Positions 31,101 to 40,766 of a stretch of DNA of 64,000 nucleotides are shown here, piece after piece. Source of the DNA: Emiliania huxleyi CCMP1516 (taxonomy: Eukaryota; Haptophyta; Isochrysidales; Noelaerhabdaceae). The notes beneath the pieces are model-generated. The model did no database searches. It saw only the letters and a program-made list of their open reading frames with translations, and was not told the origin of the DNA. Location of the stretch: NCBI RefSeq assembly GCF_000372725.1, contig NW_005200993.1:200108-264107 (forward strand), read 5' to 3'. Every line of letters starts with the position of its first letter. The first letter of the stretch is position 1. The translations under genes were made by a program, and so were the position numbers.

Positions 31101-34099
31101 CCGCGCCAATCTCGAGCGAGTAGCCGTTGCAGACGACGTGTTCGGGCGCGGCGGGGTACGCGAAGACCACGTCGCGCACCGAGATGTCACCGCGCACAGC
31201 CTGCAGCTTGACGCCGCCCGTCGCGAACGAGTTGATCTGCGGCACGCGCTCGATGGTCTCGTGGACGGGCGCAGCGACGCGGCACGCCTTCATCAAGAGA
31301 GGACCCGCGATGAGGCGCGATGAGGCGAGATTGGGCGAGGTGCTGCGACGCGGCATGCCTTCATCAGCACGGCGGCGTTCTGCGCGATGAGCACGAAATG
31401 CATGGCGCCAATCTGCACCGCAAACATGGCGAGCAGCACGCTCGCGCCGGTGCGGCGGCACGGCATCCACGAGCCCGCCTCGACCGCGTACGACTCGAAG
31501 ATGGTCGCGTTGTCCTGCTGCAGAAACATGCGCAGCGCCGTGGCGTTCTGCACCAGGGCGCCCGCCGTGGCGCAAGTGAGCTGGAAGGGCTGCAGGTTGA
31601 ACTTTTCCGAGTCGCACGAGCCCATGCCGAGCGCGCTGCGCGCCGCGAAGGGCATCTCCTGCCCCGCGTACAGCGAGAGCGCCGACTGAAAGTCGAGGTT
31701 GAGCATGTTGAACGTGTCGCCGCAGTCGTACGTGCAGTACTTGTAGTGCACGCTGTCGTATCCCAGCGTGCCCGCCGCCCACGCGCCCGCGCCCTCGAGC
31801 CCGCCGATGGCGCTCCCCGCGATGCTGCCCCAGTCCGGCCCGCCCCCGAACCAGCCGCCGCCGCCGCCGCCGCCTGGCGAGGTTGGCGGCGGCGGCGGCG
31901 GCGAGCCGAGCGCCTGCGCCTTCATCGTCTCGAACATGCCCATCGAGTCGAAGATCTGGCCCCAAGTCATGTCGACGGCGTACTCGAAGGCGGATGCCTG
32001 CTGCTCGGAGGAGACGTCGAGGCCGCCGTACAGGAGCCCCGACACCATCATGATGCAGATGGCGGCGATCATCCACGACATCGCGAACCCAGCCTGCCAG
32101 ACGAGCGCGATGCCGATCTTCTCCGCCTTTTTGAGCTTGCGCTCGTACCTCTCCGCCGCCACCCGCTCGAGCCCAAAGGCGGCGACGGTGCGGATCGACG
32201 AGAGCGCCTCGGAGGCGATCGCACCGGCGGCGGCGTACGCGTCCGACATCTTTTGGCCTGTAGAAGAGAAAGGTGCGCTGAGACCACGACGGCTGTGGAG
32301 ACGCGTCCTGCGCCCGGCGTCGTTTGACCCGCGGTGAGCGCGATGAAGATGGCGATGGCGCCCGAGAGTCCGGCGATGGGCGAGACGGCAAAGACGACGA
32401 GGCAGATGTCCCAGCCGTAGTAGAAGCCGAGTGCGTACGAAAAGACGAGTGTATAGACCGCCTCGAGCATCATCACCGCCTGGAGGGGTGGTGGGTGGTG
32501 GGTGGTGGGTGGTGGGTGGTGGGTGGTGGGTGGTGGGTGGTGGGTGGTGGGGGAGGGGGGGGGGGGGGGGCAAGTGGAGTGGGGCGGGGAAATCCGGTGC
32601 ACACACCGCCTCGTCTGAACCGTCGCCTTCAAGGAGACGCCCTCCTCTATGGCGAGCATCTCGGGGTAATCTCGGGATAATCTCGGGTACTCTCGGGTAC
32701 TCTCGCCTTGAAGGAGACGCCCTCCTCGATGGCGAGCATAGCCTCGCCGAAGCGGGTCGACAGCTCCTGCGGGCGGGAGGCGCCGGCGTCACACCCATGA
32801 CGAGGAGGCGGGTACGGACCAGAGGCAGTTTGCGCTCCTGCGGGTTGGAGGTGTCGAACCATCCCACGTCCTGCCGCAGGATCGAGCCGAGGTACCGCTT
32901 CTTGTACTCTGCCGTCTGGTGCGCCTACGAGGCGGTGCGCCGTGACATGAGATGGCATCCGCCAGTGTCAAGCTAGTCTCGAGAAAGACCTTTGCGATGT
33001 CTGCGAGGGCGGTGTACGCCGCGGTGCTCGCCGCGTAGACGCACCCCACCCCCATGATCATCTTTGACTGGTGCAGCATCTCGTCGCTGTTGAAGCCGCC
33101 CGCCATCGCCGCGCCGACCGAGTCCATCGTCCCCGAGAAGAAGTAGAGCGTGGCGGGCAGGCAGCCGCCGGAGACGAAGGCGAAGAGCGACGCGAGCAGT
33201 AGCAGCGTCCAGTCGTACGCCTGTTTGGGGTGGGGTGGGGGGTGAGGGAGGCAATGAGGTGAGCCGCGCTTGGCGAGGGCGGCTCCCATCATCATGGCTC
33301 CCGTCAGAGGACGCGGAGAGCGCGGCGGCGGAGGAGGAGAGGGAGGAGAGGGGGAAGCGAGGGAGCGAGGGGGGAGGAGAAACGAGCGGCGGGGGGAGAG
33401 GGGCGGGGAAGGAGAGGCAAGGCCGAGGCCGGAGACGCGCCGATGCAGGCGGCGAGAGGAGCTGTGGTCGCATCTCGGCGGCATCTCGGCGGCATCTCGG
33501 CGTCATCTCGCCGACGCGAAGGAGAACAGCTTTGCGGGCGAGACGGACGGCTCGTCGGAGTTGAAGACCGCGTCCCATAGCTCCTTGAGCGGCGCCTCGC
33601 GCTCGTTGGCGGAGGACTGGCGCTTGAGACTCGGCCGCCCACCGCCGCTCTCCTCGGCCTCGAGCCGGAGCGAGACGCGGATCGCGAGCTCCTCCATATC
33701 GTCGAGCTCGGTGCCCGACTTTGAGCGACCCAGCACCGGCGCCTTCGCCTCCGCGCCGAGCCCGTCCTCCTTGACCGGGAGCTCGAGGTTGAGCGAGCGC
33801 TGCGCCGCCACGCGCGCGGCGCCGCCGTTTCCCTGGCCCGGCGGCCACCGCACGGGACTGCCTCCTCTGTCTGGGCTGACGGCGCGCGCGAGCAGCGTCT
33901 CGCCGGCCGCATCGAGGAGCGCATAGCCCTGGCTGCGGCGGCCGCTGCCCAGAGAGCCGCTGCGCGACATCTTGGACAGCAACGTCGCCGAGCGCTCAGC
34001 TGAAGCGCGGGCTGCCGCCGCCTCCTTCTCGGCCACAGCGAGGGCGGCGTCGAAGGAGGCGGACGAAGCGTAGGCGTTGGGGTATCCCGATGTGTCCAT
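28147..34099 (-). CDS. Full-size ABCB-type ABC transporter
   Basis: Ten exons: 34099-33512, 33220-32990, 32924-32838, 32766-32707, 32479-32329, 32257-31359, 31287-30177, 30101-29965, 29911-29780, 29709-28147; sum 4,959 nt, 1,652 residues, in frame. Order: a ~196-residue charged cytosolic extension, TMD1, NBD1 (Walker A GPSGSGKST near residue 741, LSGGQ near 845), a linker, TMD2, NBD2 (Walker A near 1445, LSGGQ near 1550, LLLDEATSALD, IAHRLST). This is the P-glycoprotein arrangement; such pumps export lipids or hydrophobic compounds. Length exceeds the usual ~1,280 because of the extension and a ~150-residue Gly/Pro- and Cys-containing insertion in the last extracytoplasmic loop of TMD1 (about 31480-31920). 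Five introns begin with GC, two with GA (29779, 32837) and two with GT (32989, 32328). The two NBDs are nearly identical in DNA. Confidence 0.9.
29912..29964 (-). repeat. 53-bp intron made of CGAGATNNCC repeats
   Basis: GC-AG intron of the ABC gene. After GCCGCCAGACCG it consists of four copies of a 10-11 bp unit (CGAGATTGCC, CGAGATGACC, CGAGATTGTC, CGAGACTAG). Confidence 0.8.
32480..32706 (-). repeat. ABC-gene intron with tandem repeats and a copy of the preceding exon end
   Basis: GC-AG intron. In coding orientation it opens with about five CGAGANTNNCC units (32706-32662). Then comes a near-exact copy of the last ~33 bases of the preceding exon (32662-32630 against 32739-32707). It ends with a GGTGGGT array and a G-run (plus strand 32485-32571). 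Confidence 0.8.
33221..33511 (-). repeat. First intron of the ABC gene with CGAGATGCCGC repeats
   Basis: A 291-bp GC-AG intron whose first ~45 bases are four copies of CGAGATG(A/C)CGC (33511-33465); the remainder is purine-rich on the plus strand. Confidence 0.75.
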
Positions 34100-34196
34100 A
34101 CGGAGAGTGGAAGCGAGGGAGCAGGAGCTTCCAAGAGCGCGGAGGGAGCAGTGTTCGGACCGACGCCGGCGGCGAAGAAATAATAATAGCGGGTGA

Positions 34197-34290
34197 AAAG
34201 AATTCTTAAGATACAAGCCTCTCTCACAGCACACTGGCACCACATGGTCGCTCACTTGGCGCGGACTGGCACACACACAGGCTCACCGAT
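34197..34290 (+). repeat. Dispersed repeat, second copy of the CACAGCACACTGGCAC family
   Basis: Shares GAATTCTTAAGATACAAGCC with 38521-38541 and the CACAGCACACTGGCAC block with 22325-22345 and 38545-38565. Located upstream of the ABC gene start. Confidence 0.65.
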
Positions 34291-34572
34291 TTACAAGAAA
34301 CCTAACTATTATTCTGGTTAAAAAGAAATTTACAACATCGTAGCTAACAAGGACGGCCGTGAAAAAGAGAGCGAACGCGGCATCCGTGCGCCAGAGAGCG
34401 ATCACTTCCTCCCACCGCAGGGCAGCGCCGCCCCGGTGCGAGATGACTTGGCGTTGCGTGCGACTGCCGAGCTGCTCGGCAACAACGACAAAGCGCTCGT
34501 CCTCCATGGACATTTGTGACACGCCTTCAGCAGCCGGCCTGTCCCAGCCAACTCCCGTCCAGGGTGGGGGAG

Positions 34573-35015
34573 AGCCATATTTGGCCTGCACAAGCTTTTC
34601 CGGCAAACAAAAAGGAAAACAGAGGGTCCCCAGCACTTTGCGTTTCCGGAAATTTCCAGGGAAAACAGAGGGTGTTTGGTGCTCCATTCTGGAAACTCGC
34701 GAGTTTCCCTGAGTCTGAGAGCTGGTCTGGGGCAAAATCTGACGCAAAATTGAGGAAATCGGCACGATACCCAGGCGGTCGCAGGGTATTTTCCAGGTAT
34801 ACCCGGGGTTTTCCAGGTATACCCGCAAAATACCCGGTATTTTGCCGATTTGGCTGATTTTGGGCCCAAACCAGCCTCAGACTCGGCTCGGAGCCCGGAA
34901 AATTTGATGGTTTCCCCGGGAAAATAGAGAGGAAAAGAGAGGGTGCTGTAGAGAAAAAAGGAAAGGAAAAGAGACGGGGTGCGAGAGGAAAAGCTTGTTC
35001 AGCCTAAAGCCATAT
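34573..35015. mobile_element. Non-autonomous DNA transposon (hAT-like MITE), copy 2
   Basis: Direct repeats AGCCATAT at 34573-34580 and 35008-35015 flank the element, an 8-bp target duplication of hAT size. The termini (about 34580-34601 and 34986-35007) form 22-base inverted repeats with 19 matches, sharing ACAAGCTTTTCC. Copy 1 at 6651 has ATATACTTTTCC at both of its ends instead, so the two ends of each copy match each other. No coding capacity. Confidence 0.75.
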
Positions 35016-35069
35016 CCAAGCTGCAGAAACGAGCTTTTAGTGGCTATAAGCATAGGCACTGAGATTATG

Positions 35070-35535
35070 GTGCGCGCGGAGCGCGCTGGTGCTACTCGGA
35101 CATACGCGCGGAGCGCGCTAGCTAGACACACGCGCGGAGCGCGCCGGCGAGATACCGCGGAGCAAGCAAATCAACGCAACCGTTCGAATGCTGACGCCGC
35201 AAGTCGTTGCCGCCGGTTGCCAAAGTGCGCCTGGATTGCTCAGCAGCACAAGCATCCACGGAGCCAGCGAGCGCCGAGCGACATTGCCTCGACTGAGCCG
35301 GACCGGACATGTCGGCGGGCAAACTTGTAAAATGGTTCCGATAGCCGAGGTAGCTCCGGCGACGTGAGAGCACGGCCTGACGATCAAGCACGAGAGCGAC
35401 GAACGGAGGCGCAGATAACTGGCGGTGAACTCACTGCTGATACCTGCTGGAGCTGCGGAAGATGCAGTAGTACTGCCGCAGACAGAGCACCGCGCGCGGA
35501 GCACGCCGCTGGAAAGCACGCGCGGAGCGCGCCGC
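35070..35535. repeat. Scattered CGCGCGGAGCGCGC words
   Basis: The near-palindromic word CGCGGAGCGCGC occurs at about 35076, 35107, 35133 and 35520, with a variant at 35490. Spacing is irregular, so it is not a simple tandem array. No gene is supported in 35016-36000; an ATAAATAAATAAA stretch lies at 35850-35866. Confidence 0.6.
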
Positions 35536-36000
35536 TGGGTAGGCGTGGAGCGCTGCCACTTGAGACTGGGCCTGTGGGTGGGCCGAGTGGTTCCTACGTG
35601 TGAGTCAAACTCTTAATAGAGATCGCATCTAGCCCTCCACAACCCTCAAAATTTTCTTCGGGGCGCGCTTTGCGCCTCACTCCTTGAGCGTCATAGGCGC
35701 TGGCCCGCACATGTTCTGCAGCTTGGAGCCATATTGGCTCGTGGCACGTGGGGGGGCTCGCTGCTATGTGACGGGTTATGTGTCGAGTATGATGTGCACG
35801 ATTTGGAGAGAGCGGCCCGCGGGCGCCGACGGGACCCACGTCGCTCGTCGAGTAAATAAATAAATAAACAAAGAGCTGGACAAATACCAAATTCCAAATC
35901 GCAAACATAGAAACCCAAACACAGGCGGCGACGTGGCATACGAGCTCATAGGAGAAGGAGGCGCACAACTTCCAAGGACGCACGAGCGAGAAGCATGCAC

Positions 36001-36366
36001 ACAGCCATGACGATGATGATTGAGCGCGTGAACGCCAACTCCCCGGCACAGGCCGTGAAGAGCCGCGCACGCGGGCCGACGATTACGCAGCTGCGTGCCA
36101 AGCAGGCCGCTCTTGTGGCCGCAGCTGAGCTCGCAGCTTCGAGTAACGCCGAGGCGAGTGCCGATGGTAAGGCACTCGCCCGTCGACGAAGCCAAGCGGT
36201 GGGCAAGCGGCAAAGGCCGCAAAGTGGGCTTCGCAAAAGCACGTGCCACCTTCCGTGGCGGCGGCACGGGAATCGCGGCGACGGCCGCGAAGCACGACTC
36301 GCTCATCAAGAGGCCCGCTGGCGCGGCACCGAACAAATTGCCCGGGAGACTCCGGCGGGCTCAATA
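36001..36366 (+). CDS. Possible small basic protein, frame broken
   Basis: Two overlapping plus-strand frames look coding. One begins at ATG 36007 (MTMMIERVNANSPAQAVKSR) and stays plausible to about 36163. The other is good from about 36183 (DEAKRWASGKGRKVGFAKAR) to the stop at 36364-36366. Joining them needs a frameshift or an intron near GTAAGG (36168), but the only acceptors would make it shorter than 30 bp. It may be a pseudogene of a small Lys/Arg-rich protein. No family recognised. Confidence 0.3.
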
Positions 36367-36640
36367 AATAAAAACGGACACCTCTCTACTAACGGACACC
36401 TCTCTACTGTGAGATGGGTAAAAAGGAACAGGCCCCCGCCCGTGCGGGGTTTGTGAAGAGGAGCGATCAACAAAAACGCACACCTCTACTGTGAGATGAG
36501 TAAAAAGGCAATAAATAAAACGGACATCCCAAGCTAGGAATAAATAAATACAACGGACATCCCAAGCTAGAATAAATAAAAACGGACACCTCTCTACTGT
36601 GAGATGGGTAAAAAGGAACAGGCCCCCGCCCTTGCGATCT
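36364..36640 (+). repeat. Direct repeats with ACGGACACCTCTCTACTGTGAG
   Basis: A ~70-base block starting AATAAATAAAAACGGACACC is present at about 36364-36450 and again at about 36572-36640. Partial copies and CGGACATCCCAAGCTAG (twice, 36522 and 36552) lie between. No gene. Confidence 0.8.
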
Positions 36641-36833
36641 TTGTGCAGGGTTCTTTGTGGGTGTGGTCGGCGACTAGCCGGGGTCGTCCTCCCGATGGGG
36701 GACTAGCACTAGCCGTCTTCCACATGGTCCCTCGGGTCCCCGCTCGTCGAGTAAGAATGCACTATCCATTTTTTTTGCACACCGATGTGTTTGTGCACTT
36801 TGTCGTTTTGCAGACTTTCTAACATCAAGCGCC

Positions 36834-37859
36834 TCACTCAGCCGGCAGCGCGCGCAGAACCCGGAATGGCGCCGCCGCATTGCCGGGATTGTACTCGAGG
36901 AGAGGCAGGGGGAGCCCGGCGACGCTAGCGGCGTCCTGCACGGCGCGAGCCAGCGCCAAAGTGACACGGCTTGCCCGCGAATCAATCGCGACCGCCTGGA
37001 CAAAGTGCGCAAGCGCCGCTCCTGCTCCCCACCCTCCGTCTCGCCACACGTCGAGAACGAGCTCGTTGTAACCCCAAAAGCCATCCGAGTGAGCCAGGCA
37101 GGTCTCGAGCGGGACGTGACGCAGAGCATTGGGCCTGCACCCAGGAGTGCAGTGCACGTCACCCCCCCGGCGCAAGCAATTGAACCCGTTGCTCCCGCCG
37201 TCGTGCGGGTAGCAACAATTCATCCGCTCTAGCGCAGCGGCCCGGCGGAGGACCAGCATCGGCATGTATGTGTACTCGATCATCTGCTCACCGATCCGGC
37301 GCAAGGCTGGACCCATGACCCCGCTTCTGAAGATCACACCGGGTCTGTACGTCCCTTGATGCAGGTAGTTGATAATGCTCACGGATATGCGGTCCGCGGC
37401 AGAGACGGCTACCACGCCGCTTACAGGCTGCCCCACTCGCGCCCACAGCTGAGTCCCAGTCACATCCTTGTACTTGTTCAGCTCCTCTTGGCTATGAGGG
37501 CCGCCACCATTATCCAGCACGTACGCCACTACGCCACGGGGGCGAGCTGGAGACCTGCTCGGCCATAATGCGTTGATCTCCGCCACCACCTCAGAGGCCG
37601 AAGGTGCCGTCGGCGGCGGCGATGGCCATGGTGGTTGTGTGGGCGGCGAGTGAGGAGGCGGCGACGGTGGTAAGTGAGGCGGCGGCGGCAGCAGCAGTGA
37701 CGCTGACGGCATGGGAGGCGAAAGAGGCGGCTGAGATTGGGATAAATGATGCGCGGATACTCCGCCAAAAAACAGGTGCCCTGCGACGATCCCCGAGACG
37801 AAGAGACGGCGGTGATGGCAGAAAGGGCGGCGGCTAGCTGTTGGCAGTGGCTTTTGCAT
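36834..37859 (-). CDS. Secreted proline- and cysteine-rich protein, unknown
   Basis: 341 residues from ATG 37859, single exon. Residues about 19-36 (LFVSGIVAGHLFFGGVSA) form a signal peptide or anchor, followed by a ~45-residue PPLSPP/PPPP spacer and a globular domain from about residue 88. The globular part has paired cysteines (NCCYPHDGGSNGFNC, HCTPGC, ETCLAHS) that look disulfide-bonded, and conserved-looking GYNELVLDVW. No enzyme family is recognised. A cell-wall or surface role fits the architecture but is not shown. The N-terminal region overlaps, on the same strand, another plausible frame (see next entry). Confidence 0.65.
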   Translation of the reverse strand: MQKPLPTASRRPFCHHRRLFVSGIVAGHLFFGGVSAHHLSQSQPPLSPPMPSASLLLPPPPHLPPSPPPHSPPTQPPWPSPPPTAPSASEVVAEINALWPSRSPARPRGVVAYVLDNGGGPHSQEELNKYKDVTGTQLWARVGQPVSGVVAVSAADRISVSIINYLHQGTYRPGVIFRSGVMGPALRRIGEQMIEYTYMPMLVLRRAAALERMNCCYPHDGGSNGFNCLRRGGDVHCTPGCRPNALRHVPLETCLAHSDGFWGYNELVLDVWRDGGWGAGAALAHFVQAVAIDSRASRVTLALARAVQDAASVAGLPLPLLEYNPGNAAAPFRVLRALPAE

Positions 37860-38215
37860 TGGCGCCAGCCACGGTCAGAGCCCTGCCCATGCGACTCGCC
37901 CGCACCCGCGCTGGCGTTCGCTGGGGGTGCCGGCGGTGCTGTCGGTCCTGTTCGTGCCGGCGGAGCCGCTGCCAGAGCGGGTACTTTCGAAGATCGCGTC
38001 GATGGCTCCACAGAGCCAATCTCTACCGCTTCCTGCAGCTGTGTGAAGCCGACTTGCTTTCGATGTGGCAAAGCATTGGCTGTCCCAGTCGAGGCACCTT
38101 TGCGGGTGGCGACTGCAGCCTGGCTAGCAACTGTCACGAGGTCAGTGGCTGCGGCCGGGCTAGCGGCTCTGCTGACTTCGGTCTCATGTCCGCGCCGCCG
38201 CAGCTCGTCGATCAT
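37860..38215 (-). CDS. Hypothetical upstream exon or separate small gene
   Basis: A minus-strand frame starting MIDELRRRGHETEVSRA at 38215 stays open past 37859. Its first ~120 residues are Ala/Ser/Thr-rich but plausible coding. It may be a 5' exon spliced to the secreted protein, an independent gene, or chance. Its upstream side is a fragment of the hAT-like repeat. Confidence 0.25.
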
Positions 38216-38307
38216 CTCCTGGCACTCGTTCGGCTTGGGAGCCCGAGACGCGAGGCCGGCCAGGTCCGGAGACGAAGCGCCCGCCGGACCTCATACGTGT
38301 ATCTACA

Positions 38308-38460
38308 TGGTATACCCAGGGTTTTCCAGGTACCCGCAAAATACCCGGTATTTTGCCGAGAGTCGGCTGAATTTGGGCCCAAACCAGCCTCAGACTCGGC
38401 TCAGAGCCCGTGAAATTGACGATTTTCGCGGACGGAGTTTCCTCGGGAAACAAACATGGG
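38308..38460. mobile_element. Truncated copy of the hAT-like MITE
   Basis: Matches the right-central part of the copies at 6920-7050 and 34795-34920 (ATACCCGGTATTTTGCCGA and the CCAGCCTCAGACTCGGCTC block), then diverges. Both termini are missing. Confidence 0.7.
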
Positions 38461-38519
38461 TGCGATCCAAACAAAAAAAAAAACAATAACTGTGTAAAAA
38501 GAGATTAATCGAAAGGGAA

Positions 38520-38570
38520 AAGAATTCTTAAGATACAAGCCTCTCTCACAGCACACTGGCACGACAAGGG
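38520..38570 (+). repeat. Dispersed repeat, third copy of the CACAGCACACTGGCAC family
   Basis: GAATTCTTAAGATACAAGCC followed by the CACAGCACACTGGCACGAC block, as at 34197 and 22325. Lies 70 bp upstream of the oxygenase start. Confidence 0.65.
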
Positions 38571-38640
38571 AAAAGAAACGCTGCGGCTCGCCGCGCGGCC
38601 GGGCGCCCAGAGGGCTAGTAGCCTTCTGGGGACCCACCCA

Positions 38641-40766
38641 ATGTATATGCTGCTAGCAGCACTCGTGGCACTAGCCACGCTCAATGTCCGCCTCGCGCCG
38701 CTGCGTGTGTCGCCGGCAGCCATGATGGCCGGCCGCGGCTTTGGGCGGGCGGCGAACCCTGGCGGCACTGGACAGCCGAAAAAGCCGCGCAAGCCGAGCA
38801 GCAAGCGACGGGGCCGGGCGCCGCCACGACAGAAGATCGGGTCGCTCGAGGCAAAGCTGCTGCAGGAGCACGCGGCGTCGTGTGCGGCCGCCGAGGCCAC
38901 CTTTGCCGTTTGCGCCTCGGACGGCGACGGCGAGTACGCCGCTGGATGGACGGCGCATCCTGTTCCCGCAGGAGCCGTCTCGGAGACGCTTTACAGCGCG
39001 GATCAGCCGCTGCTCCTCGAGTCGGAAGGCCCGCTCCTCTCCGAGTCCGAGTGCGGCGCCCTCACAAACGCGATGCTGCTGCACGGCGCGGCGGGCGGCT
39101 GGGACAGCCGCTACCCTCTCGCGGGCTACACGCGTGAGGTCAAGGTCAGCGACATGCCTGCGGCGCTGGAGATGCTCAACGGCGCGTTGCGGAGCACGCT
39201 GCTCCCGGCCGCCGCCTCCGCATTTGGCCTCGAAGCGTCACACCTCCGCGTCAACGAGGTGCAGCGGCGCGATGGACAGAGAGTATGGACCACGCGTGCG
39301 CTCATCTTGCCACTTTGAGATCATACACGGCATACTGGTTCACAGTGGGACACCCCATGGCGAGAATGAGCTGCCTTCGCCTTGCCGCGCGCCCACCGCC
39401 GGACGACGATCCCGCCTTCGCCGTCGCGGCGTGCTCGCAGGCGCTCGTCGTGCAGTACGACGCCGCCTCGGGCCACAACGCGCTGCCCATCCACCGCGAC
39501 TTTTCGCTGCTCACGATGAGCAGCGCGCTAGATGCCGGAGGGAGACAGACTGGGCTGTTGTTCGGACTCCTGCGATGCTGTGGGTACACTCCACTTCGGC
39601 AGTGCTCGCGCTGCCTTGGACGTATGCTCCTGCCTGCAGGAACGTCGCCCTCTCGCCGAGCGATTCGTACGCGGGCGGAGGCACCTGGTTCGAGCACTCT
39701 GGCGAGACGCTTGTCTGCGAGCGGGGCGGCGCGCTGCTGCACTAGGCAGGGCCGCGATCACACTCCTCGTGGTAGTAAGAGCGGTCCTCCCGAGGACAGG
39801 CGCGCTGCTGCATGCGGGAGGGCTACCGCACTGCGGCGTACCCGTCACGCGCGGCGCGCGGCACCTGAAAAGTGCACTGTTCTTCTCTCTCTCTCTCTCT
39901 TCACTCCCACACACGTAGTAGGCGTGCGCCACCTCCTCGTCCTCTTCCTGCTTGCCGCCCCCCTCCCGCTCCTCGCCGGCCGTCTGCAGGCGAGATGCGA
40001 GACACGTTCGAGACACGACGAGACAGGTTCCGAGACACGTCGAGACAAGTCTGAGGCACGTCCGAGACGAAGCCCGACGCCACCTATACACCTCTCCTCG
40101 AGCTCCCCACAGGCCATCGGCGCCGCCGCCGGCACCAAGCCGCAGTTCTTCAGCCAGCCGCGCCGCCGGCCCGCCGACCTCGCACTCAGCAGCGCGGCGC
40201 TGCGGCTCTCGAGGTCTCGAGGCCTCTCCACGCCTCTCTCCTCTTGACGGTGCACACCGTCCTCCTCTTAGGCGCTTCAGCTCGCGATCGAGGCGAACCC
40301 GCGCGACGCGGAGAGCCACAGCCAGCTTGGCCACAACTTCGCGTCCGAGGACCGCCACGCGGACGCGCAGCGCTGCTTCGAGGCTGCCGTCGAGCTCAGC
40401 CGAGGGAGGGACTTTGCGGCCCTCGTCTCGCTCGCGGAGGCGCAGGCGGCGCAGCGGCAGCACGCCGCCGCGCTCGTCTCGCTGCAGGCTGCGCTCGAGC
40501 TCGCGCCGCCGCCGGGGCCGTCTGCGGCCGACGAGCGGCGGGCGGTGCGGCGGCGGGAGGGGCTGGCGCTGCTCGAGCTCGAGCGGTACGAGGAGGCGGG
40601 GCTCCTCTTCGACGCGCTCATCGACGAGGAGCCAGGCGGCATGGAGGACGTCGAGGCGTGGGCCTCGCTCGGCGTCTGCATGGCGGCGCTGCGCCAGCCC
40701 GAGGCGGCGCTGTCGTGCCAGAAACAGGTGCAGCGGATCCGGGCGGCGAGTGCGTCGGTGCCGTAG
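38641..40766 (+). CDS. 2OG-Fe(II) oxygenase (prolyl 4-hydroxylase-like) fused to TPR repeats
   Basis: Seven exons: 38641-39258, 39441-39526, 39640-39728, 39800-39853, 39922-39989, 40113-40196, 40272-40766; 1,494 nt, 497 residues. The N-terminus is a signal peptide or anchor (MYMLLAALVALATL) followed by a basic stretch. The oxygenase core has LRVNEALVVQYDA, the iron-binding H-x-D (His224, Asp226 in IHRDFS), GGGTWFE, and the distal His (about 275) and Arg in HCGVPVTRG, with 2-oxoglutarate as expected cosubstrate. From about residue 333 come TPR repeats (ALQLAIEANPRDAESHSQLGHN...). Five of six introns start with GC; only the first is GT. The fusion suggests a hydroxylase that recognises its substrate through TPRs in the secretory pathway. 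Splice sites were chosen by frame and family consensus; the second intron's donor is the least sure. Confidence 0.82.
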
